Origin: Corticium candelabrum
Taxonomy: Eukaryota > Porifera > Homoscleromorpha > Homosclerophorida > Plakinidae
Reading direction: 5' to 3'
DNA length: 64,000 nt
NCBI RefSeq assembly: GCF_963422355.1
Contig: NC_085085.1
Coordinates: forward strand, 5,907,233-5,971,232
Below, in pieces: positions 42,626 through 54,620 of this stretch (within the stretch, counting starts at the first letter, position 1; each line of letters begins with the position of its first letter). A program made the position numbers and the translations under genes. The notes under the pieces were generated by a model, which was given only the letters and a program-made list of their open reading frames with translations, was not told the DNA's origin and did not search any database.

Positions 42626-42999
42626 TAATGACACATTGAGCAGATTCTGGGGTTGCCATTTGGAGATACTGCACATTGATTGCTATTAGAATTTTAATGC
42701 TGTTCTTGATTAAAACGTTGGCTTTTTAAATATATATTACGCTGCATAATGCATTTGTCAGTGTTGCGTTTATGTAAACGTTATCAAAATCCTATCTACA
42801 GTATCGGTTTTTGCTAAAGGAGATTTTCGACTTGACACTGACGATCTCAAGCAAATGGCTGCTCTTCATTGTAAAGACGGGTTGTTTTGGTTGTTCTGTC
42901 TTTGCTTTTGTCTTTTACTCTTATAGTGTTTCTTGTAGGAATATAAAGACGTTTAGGAATGTCTATCTAGACACAACATTTTGTCATCCTAAGGTGATG

Positions 43000-43450
43000 A
43001 TGAGCCCTCTAGGGAAAGTGTAGTGTATCCGTATATGCATGGTATAGTAGGCGGAGACTTGTCTATATAGTGGCTAGTGGTATGCGTTAGAGTCTGTTCT
43101 ACCGTAGAGTACGTTGTTGAATAAACCAGGTGTATAGAGTACCTTCCCAGTGTCTACGCGGATATTATCAAGGTTGTCGATACACGACAAAGTGGCGACG
43201 ATGATCGGATTGGATCATGGCTGAAGCGACCGGTTTCTGTCCGAGCGACCGGTTTCTGTCCGCTGGGAAGAGTAGAGGAGTTTGACCCTACAAAGGGGAA
43301 TTGGACATCATATGCGGAAAGACTGGAGCAGTATTTCCTGACCAATGGCATCAAGGGTGTAGGAGACGGAGGTGAGGAAGGCCTGACCGACACAAGAAAG
43401 GATACAATCTTTCTCATGCTCATTGGACCTAGAACTTGCTGTAGTGTATA
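43000..43450 (+). mobile_element. Gypsy 5' fragment: LTR tail and gag N-terminus
   Basis: An LTR-like end with AATAAA at 43120 is followed by a gag frame at about 43260-43442 reading RVEEFDPTKGNWTSYAERLE then QYFLTNGI, the conserved N-terminus of Ty3/gypsy gag in K02A2.6-type elements. A 19-bp tandem duplication (AGCGACCGGTTTCTGTCC) precedes it. Broken off at about 43450 against an oppositely oriented gypsy LTR. It could be the missing 5' end of the element at 46590-52353, but the LTR pieces visible cannot confirm this. Confidence 0.7.
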
Positions 43451-45240
43451 CAATCGCTAGCCGTGTATTGTCAACTACCAACTCGAACTACCACAACTAG
43501 AGTCCTGTGCAAACTCTAATGCTAACCGCAAACATGCAACTAATTAATCTACTACACTCCTCTTTCCTTAAGTTGAACGATACCTAACTGGTATCTGTCT
43601 GTTCTGTCTCTTGGGATATCGTCTACCTGGTGTTTCTTCTGTAACATCAGCTGCTTCCTTCGCAGTAGTTACTTCTGCTGGCTGGTTGGAAGGTAGTGGA
43701 TCTTGCACTGGTTGAATTGAAACTTCCAGAGATTTACTTGTTTGTTCTGCTATTGATAATGGTATCTCCATATCAGGTATGTTCACTTCAACAGCATCAG
43801 TAGATGTAGGCTCAGCAACTGGTATCGGTATACTTCTGGTGTCTCGAACTCTCAGATGTTCTATGTGTACATATCTGGGTTGTCCATCTACTTCCACCAA
43901 ATAGTTCACTCGTCCCGATCTTTAAAGTATTAACCCATGAAGTCATTTTCGTCGACCGTCTCTCCTGCGATTCAAAATACTAACTGTTTGCCCAGGGTTC
44001 AAACTCCGTGTTAATTACTACTGAGGCTTGCTGGTATTGATCATATGAGTATCTCTCACTTCTCCTCCCGCATCAGGACGTAAGAGTGTCAACTTTGTCT
44101 TCAGCTCTCTCTTTATTAACATCTCGGCGGGTGTCCTTCCGGCAGTACAGTTAGGTGTAGTTCTGTACTTCGGTAAGAACAAAGAGATTTGGTGACTAAT
44201 ATATCGTCCTACTGGCTTGGTCTTAAAGCTCTTTTTCAGTTCCTGCACCAATCTCTCCACTTGACCGTTTGACGCCGGATGGTAGGGAGGTGTACGTTGG
44301 TGTCTAATACCATTGGCCCTGATGAACTCTTCAAACTGGTGAGCAACGAACTGAGGTCCGTTATCCGTGACCGGCTTGTGAGGAATACCACGGAAACTGA
44401 ATGTTCTCCTTATGGCTTCCACAGTCTGCGTAGCAGTAGCATGTGTTCCCAGTTCGTGAATTTCTGGCCATTTGGAATAGGCATCAATCAACAGTAGATA
44501 TTGTTTCCCTTTCCACTCTGCGAAATCTGCATGTATCCTCCTCCAACGTCCTTCTGGAAAAATCCAAGGATGTGGAACTGTGTGGCCTGGAAGATTTCTA
44601 CAACTCTGACATTCGGGACAGGATCTGATTCTGACCAAATCTTCAATATCTTTATCCAGTCTCGGCCACCATATAAAGCTGCGTGCGAGTGCTTTCATCC
44701 GACTGATCCCGAGATTCCCTTCATGTAGCTCTCCTAGAACAGTGGATTGCAATTTTAGAGGAATAATCACTCTGTTTCCCCACAACAAACACCCTTTCTC
44801 CATAGTTAGTTCCTCAGCCCGCTTGTTGTAAAGTTGTAACTCTGGAGGTACTTGTGCCTTGAAATTCCAACCAAAACGAGTTTGTTCGTATACTATTCTT
44901 AGTAGACGGTATCGTGACTAGTCTCGGTGGCTACTTCTTTTGCAGTGACAGGTAACTGCTCACAATAATGTAAGCCATAAATCTCCTCATTCGGATCGAT
45001 GACATTCACAGGAACAGGCAATCTTGACAGCATGTCAGCTTTTTTATTGTTGTTTCCTGCGATGTATTCCAGATCATAGTTATATAAACGCACTAACGAT
45101 TAGTGCCCATCGTTGTAGTCGTGCAGCAACCAATGATGGAACTCCTTCCTTTGGACCCAGAATTTTCAACAGTTGTCTGTGGTCCGTGACTAAAGTGAAT
45201 GAACGTCCCACCAAGTATTTGTGAAATTATTTTACTCCGA
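43450..45240 (-). mobile_element. Gypsy 3' fragment: RNase H, integrase, 3' LTR start
   Basis: The minus strand runs from the RNase H end (SFTLVTDHRQLLKILGPKEG at about 45190, LEYIAGNNNKKADMLSRLP) into a 261-codon integrase frame (44803-44018). The integrase has a zinc-binding remnant, WWPRLDKDIEDLV, catalytic Asp in HADFAEWKGKQY, Asp in VTDNGPQFVAHQF and Glu in HPASNGQVERLVQEL. A C-terminal tail follows (43909-43568, NYLVEVDGQPRYVHIEHLRV, then a basic RRYPKRQNRQIPVRYRS). A purine tract AAGGAAAGAGGAG then TGTAGTAG marks the 3' LTR start at about 43560. Truncated at both ends; frame breaks near 44880 and 45060. Confidence 0.87.
44018..44803 (-). pseudogene. Gypsy integrase open frame (261 codons)
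   Basis: Longest intact part of the minus-strand gypsy. The DDE catalytic triad is complete (HADFAEWK, VTDNGPQF, NGQVERLVQEL). GRTPAEMLIKRELKTKL near the end is the usual gypsy integrase C-terminal block. Ends with a stop just after TSKPQ. Not functional without the deleted RT. Confidence 0.85.
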
Positions 45241-46589
45241 AAATTAGATTCAGTCTGGCGTTGAAAGAACAATGTATAATAGTGTCCTCAATCACTTGGG
45301 TACGTCTAGACTTTTTAACACGTGTACCATTCGCCCCGACTGTTTTAACAATGTACACTGATAATTAAATTCAGTCAGATAGCGCGCGTTAGACCGTGAA
45401 CGCGGCAGGATAGGAAACTTAGAGATACTTGCGTGTAGGGGCTATAAGAACCTGAACATGATTAGGTTGATGGATAGCACGAAGTCCTTGAACTAAAAAA
45501 CTGCCACTAGCGTAGCGTAGTGCATGTTCTTGGAATGATTGCAGTTTCCACGTCTAGAGGTATGGCGCATATGCGGGCGAAGATGACGGTCCAAAACTCA
45601 CTGGGTAGCTACGACACGCCAATGGAACTCAAAAGGGTGGCTTTGTGAGACAGGGCATGCAGAAATTTACGCGGATGGGTTTGTAGCCATGCAGGGCAGA
45701 GTCGAGGAAGCGATGAAAGTCTGTCTCTCTCTTTATTGCTATCTCAAACAATGGCCACGTTTTAGTCAGACTTTTTTAGTAATTTGTCAGGTGGGTTATT
45801 CTAATTGCATGCATATGACTCTTTTATCAAAAGCATGCAACATCAAAGTGTCATCTACGCACTTGGTCAGGCATCCTCGAGCTAGCTGCGGTGGCAAGTG
45901 TCCTTTATCAACCTGTTCCTGCAGTGTATTCCAAGAGATTTGGTTTGGCAACACAAATACATGAATACGTGTACCAACCTCGAATTACTGCGGCAACCCA
46001 TGATAATTGTCATCAATTGATCCACTACAGTAACTATCAACTAGATCTGAATGGGGAAACATATGCCTCCACCCAGACCACTTTGTTCCTTGTGCTTGTA
46101 TATCCAGTGTGGTGGACTCAGATGTTGGAAAAAGATGTGGTGGGATCAGTGTGTGTACACGTTCGCTTGAACGTGTCATTATTGCACTCCTCTAGGTTTT
46201 GCAAGGCCTTTACTCCCAAGCAGGTGTCCATTGGACCCGGCAAGAATGTATGTAACCCTTGTGATTGAAATTTTCGGTCTTTGGTCGTCTCACAGCCTCA
46301 ATGTTTCGAAATCAATTGCACGGAGATCAGCACTGCATAACCGCCTGACTGTTAGCCAAGCCACCTCACACCTCCATCAACAGTTGGTCCATCAAACTTG
46401 GCTTTATAATTCTAAGATGGTTTTAGAGAGACTAGCATTTGACAGTGGAGAAGATATTTTTGGGTTAATTTGAGATAGTTGTGTTGGGGTTGGGGTTGTG
46501 AAACTATAGTAGAATAAAGAAAATATATTGATAAATATATATATGATGATGAATTGTAAGTGATGAGTAGTATTTGCCATGATTGGAAT
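45241..46589. other. Spacer between gypsy fragments with unassigned open frames
   Basis: Open frames at 45689-45964 and 45891-46268 (ASVLYQPVPAVYSKRFGLAT) have no domain that I recognise. The region may be a remnant of the 5' gag part of the downstream gypsy, but no gag motif was found. Unresolved. Confidence 0.3.
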
Positions 46590-48080
46590 GTCCGACCGTA
46601 GGTCTCTAATGTACGCATCGCAAGGGACGAAATCAATGCTCTGCATATGGATAGAAGTGCCAGTTATGCAAAAAGTACAATCTCTTTGCCAGTGTCTGCA
46701 AATCCCGAGCGGACAAGGTTTATTCTGTAACCAAGGATCAAGATAGTGATAAAGACTCTTTATTGACTGTGTCAGTCTTATCAAATCAAGCTGAGTCAAG
46801 TCCAATTTTGAATGTCAGCGAACAAATTCCGTCTAAACTGTATGCAACAATGTCTGTTGAGAGACAAGAAGTAAGATTCCAACTAGACACGGGAGTCTCA
46901 TGTTTAATGTGATTAGCTAGTCAGATTTGCCTTCTCACGTCCCAATACAAGTCACGTGTCAATGTTATTCGGTGCTTCTAAAGTGCAACCGGTATGTACT
47001 GCTCGTCTTCTCAATCCTAAGAATGGTCATAAATACAGGGGAGAGTTCGTTGTGGTAGAGAGAGGTTTAACCTCTCTGATAAGAGCAAATATATACAGAA
47101 GATGAAACTCATGACCATTCGACGTGAAAACATCCTTCAGGCATCTGTGGAGATTGGTCACCCACCAGGTAGACAATGTGCAGCTCAACCGCTGACGTTG
47201 GATCAGATCGTGCAGCAATATAGTGACGTTTTTATGGGAAGTTGGGACAACTGGAAGGACGACTGCATCTGGATATTGATCCTGCGGGGACTCCTGTGCA
47301 ACTACCGGTCAGGCGTATCCCTGTGTCTGTTAGAGATGAGCTGATTACGGAACTTGACCGGCTGGAGCGAGACGGACTTATTGAAAGAATAGATGGACCG
47401 ACGGATTGAGTCCCCGCTCTGGTAGTTGTGAGAAAGCTGAAAGGAGGACTTCGAATTTGCATTGATCCGAAACCGCTAAACCGGGCCCTAAACGCTGCCA
47501 TTACCCGATTGCCACAATTGATGATTTATTACCACGATGGAAAAATACGAAAGTTTTTAGCGTGTACGATGTTCGAAATGGAATTTGGCACGTGGTCCTG
47601 GATGAAGAAACAAGCAATCTCACAACCTCCAATAGGTCGATATATAAGTGGAAACGAATGCCGTTTGGGATATCTCCGGCACCGGAGGTATTCCAAAGAA
47701 GATTATATCAAGCACTGGAAGGACTGAATGATATCTATGTTAGTGCTGACGACATACTAGTTACCGGCGGAGGTTCCACTCTTGAAGAGGCGAGAACAAG
47801 TCACGACCGGAATTTACTCGCTTTACTGAAGCGTTGTAGAGATAAAGGTATTAATTTAACTATATAAAGAGAAATTTTGATTGAGAGAACCGCAAATGAT
47901 ATCTATGGGCCATATTCTTACACAAAACAGACTGAAACCTGACCCAGAAAAAGTTAATGCAATTCTGAAAATGCCCAAACCAGAAAATGTTGAAAGTGTT
48001 CGGCGGCTTCTTGGCATGGCTAACTATTTATCAAGATATTTGCCGAAGCTTGCTGATACTAGTGAGCCAGTGAGAGAATA

Positions 48081-49941
48081 GACCTTTTCACAGGGCGTGG
48101 CAATAACGACGTCATCGTCTACTGCGCGCCGATTTGGTTCGCTTTTGATGCATTGGCGTTTGTTAACCGCGTGAATCTAGAGTCAAAGCAACAATTTTTC
48201 TTTTCTAACTTCAACCGGTGCGTATAGCGATGCATCGAATCAGGTGAGGCCTCATTAGAACTCGGCTTTTGTGTGTTTTGCGTGTTCTGCAGTGATGAAC
48301 AACCTCTTTCTGATCTCTTTCGCGACTCTGCCTCGCCATTTTGAGTGATGATTTAACATTGAGACTTGACAGACGTCAAATGCGGGTACAAATGTGCGTA
48401 CGTAATCTATGATGCGTGTTTTGTGTGGTACGCACTTACCAAATGGTTTGGTTTGTACCTCCTGAATACTTCCTAGAAAGTGCGGCGTTTAGGGAATGAA
48501 AGGACCCTATGTAGCAAGTAGATAAAGTTCTGTTAATTAATACAATTAATTAATGTTGTAATAATATAATTGAGTATTACTATTAAAAATGGTGTACACA
48601 ATGAAAATGATGAAATTGAACAGCAAGTGGTAGTGTATCCTGGAGCATTACACACAAGAGTACAGGAGGTGGATGCAAATTTGTTAGATATGAACAAACA
48701 GTATACCTTATATAAAAGATCCATGCTTGAACTAAGTGCTATTTATACCTTGCAAAATGCTATAGTTTGTTATCCGTCTGATCACCCCTCTATGTCGATT
48801 CTAAGAGAAGCCACTTGTCAGCATTTAATGACTTGCTCCTCAGTAAAGTGACCTCCTCCTTTTAGAAAAGGAGGTAGCACAAGAGATGCCCAACGTCCAT
48901 GAGAATGTCAGCAATAACAAACCCTTTGTTTGCCATGACTTGATCTCCAGGCACAAATTTATTGAGAAAACTAGACTGCTTGGTAAGTCTCTGTTATGGC
49001 ATCAGTAAATAGTCGTGACACAAACATAACATGACCACATGGCGATATTGCAACTAATGCTTTCACAGTGTGGTGGTGTTTGTATCTGGAGAAGAAAGCT
49101 GATTGCAAACCCCTAACTGAATGACTGTAAATAGTTCTGTTGCATCAATGATGCAGGTCTTTCTTGTGAAAGTCTCTCTAAATGACTGTGGTAGACTTCG
49201 ATGTAGAGTATCCCTTGGCAACCGCCAGTCAACGTCATTCAAATGGCAATAAAAAGTTTATCCATGTGACAAAAATTGCCATGTGAAACTTCAAATATTT
49301 CCCCTTTGCAGATACATTGGGACATCCAGGAACACAGCAAATAACCATGATGGCACGGCAACTATACACTCCAAAAGATATAATGTCCTCAGCTGTACGT
49401 GGCTGTCATATAAATGAACCAGTCACTCGGTGTTGCTGTACTGTGTTTTTATATCAAGATGAAATATAAATCAAGCATTCTCTTCTTACCTCTCCGTACC
49501 ACCAGACTTGTCTAAAGACTTCCTCTTCACGTCAGTAATTCCCTAAACGCCGCACGTTCTAGGAAGTATTCAGGAGACACAAACCATTTGGTAAGAGCGA
49601 ACCACACAGAACACGCATCATAGATTACGTACGCACGTTTGTACCCGCATTTGACGTCGGTCAAGTCTCAATGTTAAATCATCACTCAAAATGACATGGT
49701 AGAGTCGCGAAAGAGATCAGAAAGAGGCTGTTCATTACTGCAAAACACAAGAGCCTAGTCCTAATAAGGCCTCGCCTGATTCGATGCATCGCTATACGCA
49801 CCGGTTAAAGTTCGAAAAGAAAAATAGTTGCTTTGGCTCTAGACTCATGCGGTTAACAAACGCCAATGCATCAAAAGCGAACCAAATCGGCGCGCGGTAG
49901 GCGATGACGTCGTTAGTGCCACGCCCTGTGAAAAGGTCTAC
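48081..49941 (-). mobile_element. Long-TIR IS5/Harbinger-superfamily (ISL2EU-like) transposon
   Basis: TAGACCTTTTCACAGGGCGT begins an arm of about 420 bp (48081-48498) whose inverted partner (49524-49941) ends in ACGCCCTGTGAAAAGGTCTA. It interrupts the gypsy pol frame between VRE and TRPNDAWEWL. Between the arms a minus-strand DDE_Tnp_4 relic reads TCIIDATELF (about 49160), RLTKQSSFLNKFVPGDQVMA then NKGFVIADIL (about 48960), PPFLKGG (about 48865) and ASLRIDIEG (about 48805), with several stops. This succession is characteristic of IS5-like eukaryotic transposases (Harbinger/ISL2EU). TA at the ends may be the target duplication. Confidence 0.82.
48730..49270 (-). pseudogene. DDE_Tnp_4 transposase relic
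   Basis: Segments in alternating minus frames carry the first catalytic Asp context (IIDATELF), the GDQVMANKGF block with the second Asp position (Asn in ANKGF where families have Asp), and the third block ASLRIDIEG (the family has RIHVER). Stops and the substituted acidic position show it is inactive. Confidence 0.72.
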
Positions 49942-50691
49942 TGACACGTCCGAATGATGCGTGGGAGTGGTTAAACAAACAAGAACGGGCTCTAAGAGAA
50001 ATCAAACAAGCTATAACTACAGCACGACACGACAAAACCCAAATTAATGCAGTGTGACGCATCTAGTTTGGGGTTGGGGGCCGTGCTTCTCCAAGACGGA
50101 CAACCAATCTCGTACGCTAGTATAGAGCGTTGACTGAGCATGAAAGAGGATACGCTCAAATAGAAAGGAATTACTAGCGATAGTCTATGGAATGGAACGA
50201 TTCGACCAATATACGTATGGACGACCAATGGAAGTACAATCTGATCATAAGCCTTTAGAAATCAATGTGCGCAAGTCACTTCAAACAGCGTCAAGAAGAT
50301 AACAAAGAATGCTACGGCGGCTGCAAAGATATGATCTCAGAGTAGTGTAAAGAGAAGGAAAAGAAATGGTTTTCGCCGACACTCTGTCAAGAGCATATTT
50401 AACGACAGAGAGCAGAAGCAGTACAGTGGAGAATGGCCTTGAAATTCTGAACACGCAGTCGACATTTGAAAGAAATTAGAACAAATTGCAGCTGTAGATT
50501 GTTACTTCATTACAACAAGCAAGTTACAAGAGATTCGGCGAAAAACAGCAGTTGATGATACCTTACAAGAATTGCAAGAAGAAGAACGCATGGCCAGAGG
50601 CTAAGGAGAGCCTGAACCCTTGTTTTCACCCGTATTTTCCCTATATAGACCAGCTTGTCGTTGAAGATGGTGTGGTGTACCGAGAAAATCG

Positions 50692-51045
50692 CTATATAAT
50701 ACCTATATAATACCTATATAATACCTATATAATACCTATATAATACCTATATAATACCTATATAATACCTATATAATACCTATATAATACCTATATAATA
50801 CCTATATAATACCTATATAATACCTATATAATACCTATATAATACCTATATAATACCTATATAATACCTATATAATACCTATATAATACCTATATAATAC
50901 CTATATAATACCTATATAATACCTATATAATACCTATATAATACCTATATAATACCTATATAATACCTATATAATACCTATATAATACCTATATAATACC
51001 TATATAATACCTATATAATACCTATATAATACCTATATAATACCT
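50692..51045. repeat. 11-bp minisatellite, about 32 copies
   Basis: Perfect or near-perfect tandem CCTATATAATA. It starts at the codons for Arg-Tyr-Ile-Ile-Pro in the gypsy integrase N-terminal region. The array introduces TAA in frame and ends the pol frame. Confidence 0.97.
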
Positions 51046-51104
51046 CACTCTGTTAGACCATTTACATTAGGACGAATACATCAAACACATATCGGAATTG
51101 GAGG

Positions 51105-52208
51105 ATGTGTCAGAAGAGCCGGAGACTCAGTCCTTTTTGGACGGGAATTAATGCAGCGATTGCGGATTATGTCGACATATGTGAAGTCTGCAGAACATAC
51201 GAAAGACGGCAACTAAAAGAAACACTTCTCTATCATGAGATAACGAAACTGCCATGGGCTAAGGTAGGCATAGACCTAATGAGTTTCCACGAGAGAAACT
51301 ATCTTATTGTAGTAGATTACTTTAGCAGCTTCATAGAAGTGGATCCGCTAATTGACACTACGTCAAAGACGGTTATATCAAAATTAAAGGCTCAGTTTGC
51401 CCGTCACGGAATTTCCCAGACGGTGGTGACAGATAACGGTCCACAGTTCGTCGCTAGTGAATTTTTACAATTCGCTGAAAAGTGGGAATTCGATCATATA
51501 ACAACCATTCCGTATCATTCTCAAAATCAACGGCAAAGTGGAAAGTGCAGTGAAATATGTAAGCATCTGATGGTGGAAGCCCTAGAGGCACGGGAAGACC
51601 CGTGGATAGCTTTGTTGGATCAACGAAATACACCACCGCAAGGGACAACACCGAGTCCAGCTCAACGTCTTTTTAGTAGAAGAACTAACGGGCTGTTGCC
51701 TATGAAGCTCGATCTACTTAAACCTCAAGTGGTCGATGGGATCTCCCAACAATTAGCCAAACAGAAAGAAACTCAAGCAAAATATTACAATCAAGGTACT
51801 AGAGACCTCCCTCTTATCGTACCGGGAACTGTCGTTCGCATGGAACCATTGAAAGGAAAGAAACAGAGTTGGAAGAAAGCTGTGGTAATAGAGCAAACTA
51901 CAGAACGATCGTACAAAGCGCGAACAGAGGATGGTGGAATATATAGGCGGAATCGACGACAATTGAAGATTACGAATGAAGCAATACTGAATAAACCGAC
52001 TACTCTAGTGAATAATGACGACGCTGGCTTAGAACAAGTAGCAGCGGAATCCAGTGTCAACCTGCCACCGCAAGACTGCCAACTACAGGCAGAGTCTCAG
52101 GTCACTTTGAAGAGTTATACAACTATCTACCAACAAGAAGAGGAGAAGCAGGATCTATCAGAACAGACAAGTTCTCAACCTAGCAGAGAAACAGAGGGCA
52201 GTACTTAG
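51105..52208 (+). pseudogene. Gypsy integrase and C-terminal tail (367 codons)
   Basis: Reads AAIADYVDICEVCRTYERRQ (end of the zinc domain), VGIDLMSFHERNYLIVVDYF (first Asp), VVTDNGPQFVASEF (second Asp). The third-block Glu falls in a locally shifted frame: after YHSQ the open frame reads NQRQSGKCSEI, whereas the adjacent frame reads NGKVESAVKY, so two compensating indels damaged the catalytic core. LPLIVPGTVVRMEP and KAVVIEQTTERSYKARTEDG form the SH3-like C-terminal DNA-binding region. A Gln/Thr-rich tail follows. Confidence 0.82.
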
Positions 52209-52353
52209 AGACTACAGAGAACAACTAGAAATGGCCGAGTGGTGAAGAAACCAAATTATCTGCGAGACTATATTTGCGGCAATGGCTACGACGGGTAGAT
52301 AGATGGATGTAAGTGTTGTTGGGTACTAATATTTGTCAACTTTAAGAAGGGGG

Positions 52354-52970
52354 ATGTTAGGAGTATGACGTAGTATATACCGGACTACTCGGTTCATTCT
52401 GACTGAGTGCCGGTAGCGTGTAGTCCACTTTGTCTTGGGTTCTGGGGTTCTGTACATTGCGTTCTAAGGTTGTGCTAGGATTTCATTTACTTGATACAGT
52501 GTGCACGTGCAAGCTAAATTTAGTAGAACAGTTTATGACTTCTGCTACATCAACAGTTGCTGGTTTGTGGCACAAAAGTCATGACACGTATTGCAAGGAA
52601 ATATGTGGCCATTTACTGTCTAAAAATTTGTTATTTAATTTAAATTAAAACAAAACAAAAAGTTATTGAAAGGATAACATGGTTACAGCTTTAGTTTACT
52701 TACTGTTTTAGAAAAATTTGGTGTTCTGATGTATATATGATAGACACTTGACTTTAACTTACATGTACGATTGATGAAACCTTTGTTTGTGGTGAATGGC
52801 TTGTCTACCTAAGCATATGCTGATTGGTACATGGGATTGAAACAGTGTTCAAGAGTTAGTTATTAACAATTAGTAATGATATGATTGAATTATGACAAAC
52901 TATGCAAATGACAATTCAATTATAGTGGTGTAAGTATCTTGTCAGCTTATATCATGATTCCATTCTTTTT
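52354..52970 (+). other. Probable 3' LTR start of the large gypsy, then spacer
   Basis: TGTTAGGAGTATGACGTAGT directly follows the purine tract, as at an LTR start. The LTR's 3' end could not be located, nor a matching 5' copy. Beyond about 52450 no feature is supported. Confidence 0.45.
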
Positions 52971-52972
52971 GT

Positions 52973-54620
52973 AGTGCAGATACTCCCTGCTGTCTGTGGC
53001 GAGTGGCACACTTGTCCTCACTAAGTTGGGTGGCACACCCAACTGAAAACAGAGTTGTGTGGGTTGATAATATGAATTATTTTAGTGTAAATAACCTTAC
53101 TCTCTGCTGTCTGTGGCGAGTAGTCAGTGGCGGATCTAGGGTAGGGGTTGTGGGGGTTGAAACCCCCCTTTTGTTGGCGTCGGAGTTAAAGCACAAGGTC
53201 TTGAAAAGTCACATTGTGCTCATTATCAGTATTTAATTAAAATAACTAAGCAGATTCTTGACGAAGTGAGACATCTGGCAGCGAAACTCCAGACTCGTGA
53301 CCAGGATATCTTTGTTGCGTAGGAAATGGTTCACTCAGTACGTAACTGAAAGAATGAAGACAACAAGGCAGGATATATATATATACAACCTCTATGACAT
53401 TTGGTATCAAGACATTCTGCCACTCGCAAACAGGATTGGATCCCTTGAATCTGTTCCAAGAAAAACGAACTTACAGCGAAATCGGAGCAATACACCTACT
53501 AGTAGTCGGAGTTCGATTGAGCACAACAAACGATCCGTTCCGCTACCCCTCCTAGACTTCCTGCTTCTTAAGATGCGCGAACGATCTAATGGTGAGCAAG
53601 ACAATGTCCGAGCATTTGTTGTGTCTAGTGTTTACCCTTCTGGTTCGTTCCGACGTTGACCCAATGGAAAACCGATCTTTCATTCCCGAAGTCTCTAGGA
53701 GGTAAAGTGAGAAGGTGGCAGTCAGCATGGCAAAGCAAATACCAGGAAATGCAAGAAGCAAGGAAAAGAGAGCAAGAGTGCAAGAAGGCCATACCCAACA
53801 ATTAATTAACCTTCTCCTGGCCTTGGGAGCCATGCAGTGACTCTCGGTTGTACCCCAATGTTCACCGTCTACTATTGATAGCATGTACACTGTCCATCAC
53901 AAGTGCAGAAGCAGAGAGGTCATTTTTCTACTGAGGAGACTGAAGACTTAATTAAGAAAGGTCTACGGTGGCAGAGGAGCGTCTTGCACACCTATCAGTT
54001 ATCGCCATGCATTACAAAGACCGGGTACCAGCAGACGAGGTTTGTACAAAATCATCCACGAAATTGTTCATAAACAGTCTTTGTTCGAAAGAGACGTAGT
54101 CGCACAGTAGTTTACTTACCATTTATTTAGCAGTAGTCTATGCATGATGCAGTTAGATTCTGTTAGACAGTTTTGATGATTAGGAAGTTTATAACATGAC
54201 ACATTGCTAGAGATATGTTGCCGTGGTTGTTGCCATTTACTTTAGCTAAGCTGTAAGAAGCCTGGGCCATTTGCACCTCTAACAATTAACACAAATGCGT
54301 TGACTAAAGTAGGCGTGGTCTATCAAAATTTGCAACCCCCTCGTTTCAAAAATCCTGGATCCGCGCCTGGTAGTGCACTTACTAAGTTGGGTAGCACACC
54401 CATCTGAAAACCGAGTTGTATGGGTTGATAATAATGAATTATTTTAGTGTAAATAACCTTACTCTGTGCTGTCTGTGGCGAGTGGCACACTTGTCCTCAC
54501 TAAGTTGGGTGGCACACACGACTGAAAACAGAGTTGTATTGGTTGATAATAATATTAATGATTTTAGTCTAAATAACCTTGCTCTTTGCTGTCTATGGCG
54601 AGTGGCACACTTGATTGTAA
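52973..54620. repeat. 117-bp tandem repeat array split by a hAT element
   Basis: The unit CTGCTGTCTGTGGCGAGTGG then CACACTTGTCCTCACTAAGT, ..AACAGAGTTGT, ..TTATTTTAGTGTAAATAACCT recurs at 52987-53100, 53101-53124 (partial), about 54376-54465, 54466-54580 and 54581-54620 (partial). The hAT at 53125-54369 interrupts one unit. Intact neighbouring units identify the pre-insertion sequence. Confidence 0.85.
53125..54369 (+). mobile_element. Degraded hAT transposon inside the tandem repeat
   Basis: The left end CAGTGGCGGATCTAGGG is inverted at the right as ATCCTGGATCCGCGCCTG. Internal plus-strand relics read RHLAAKLQTRDQDIFVA (about 53265), YQDILPLANRIGS (about 53400), PLLDFLL then MRERSNGEQDNVRA (about 53545), TSAEAERSF (about 53897) and HLSVIAMHYKDRVPADEV (about 53990). 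These are the C-terminal half of a DUF4371/hAT-dimerisation transposase. Stops and frameshifts abound. GTAGT flanks both ends, part of a possible target duplication. Confidence 0.82.

Larger units (their letters stand above)
46590..52353 (+). mobile_element. Large degraded Ty3/gypsy retrotransposon with nested insertions
   Basis: Order: gag zinc knuckles (CTHRKGRNQC and CQLCKKYNLFASVCKS with a TAG between, about 46605-46710); retropepsin start (QEVRFQLDTGVS, 46869); RT from about 47250 (ELDRLERDGLIERID, RICIDPKPLNRAL, YVSADDILVTGG catalytic pair at 47741, MANYLSRYLPK at 48017); a 1.86-kb TIR transposon (48081-49941); RNase H (SYGMERFDQYTYG-type block, VQSDHKPLE at about 50235, FADTLSRAYL at 50372); integrase zinc region cut by an 11-bp minisatellite (50692-51045); integrase core and tail to 52208; purine tract AAGAAGGGGGA and TGTTAGGAG at 52345-52362 marking the 3' LTR. 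Multiple frameshifts and stops. Confidence 0.9.

Noticed and set aside
43154..43453. Minus-strand 99-codon frame
   Set aside because: Antisense shadow of a recognisable plus-strand gypsy gag N-terminus.
50692..51045. CRISPR-like array
   Set aside because: Contiguous 11-bp tandem units with no spacers, in animal-type DNA.
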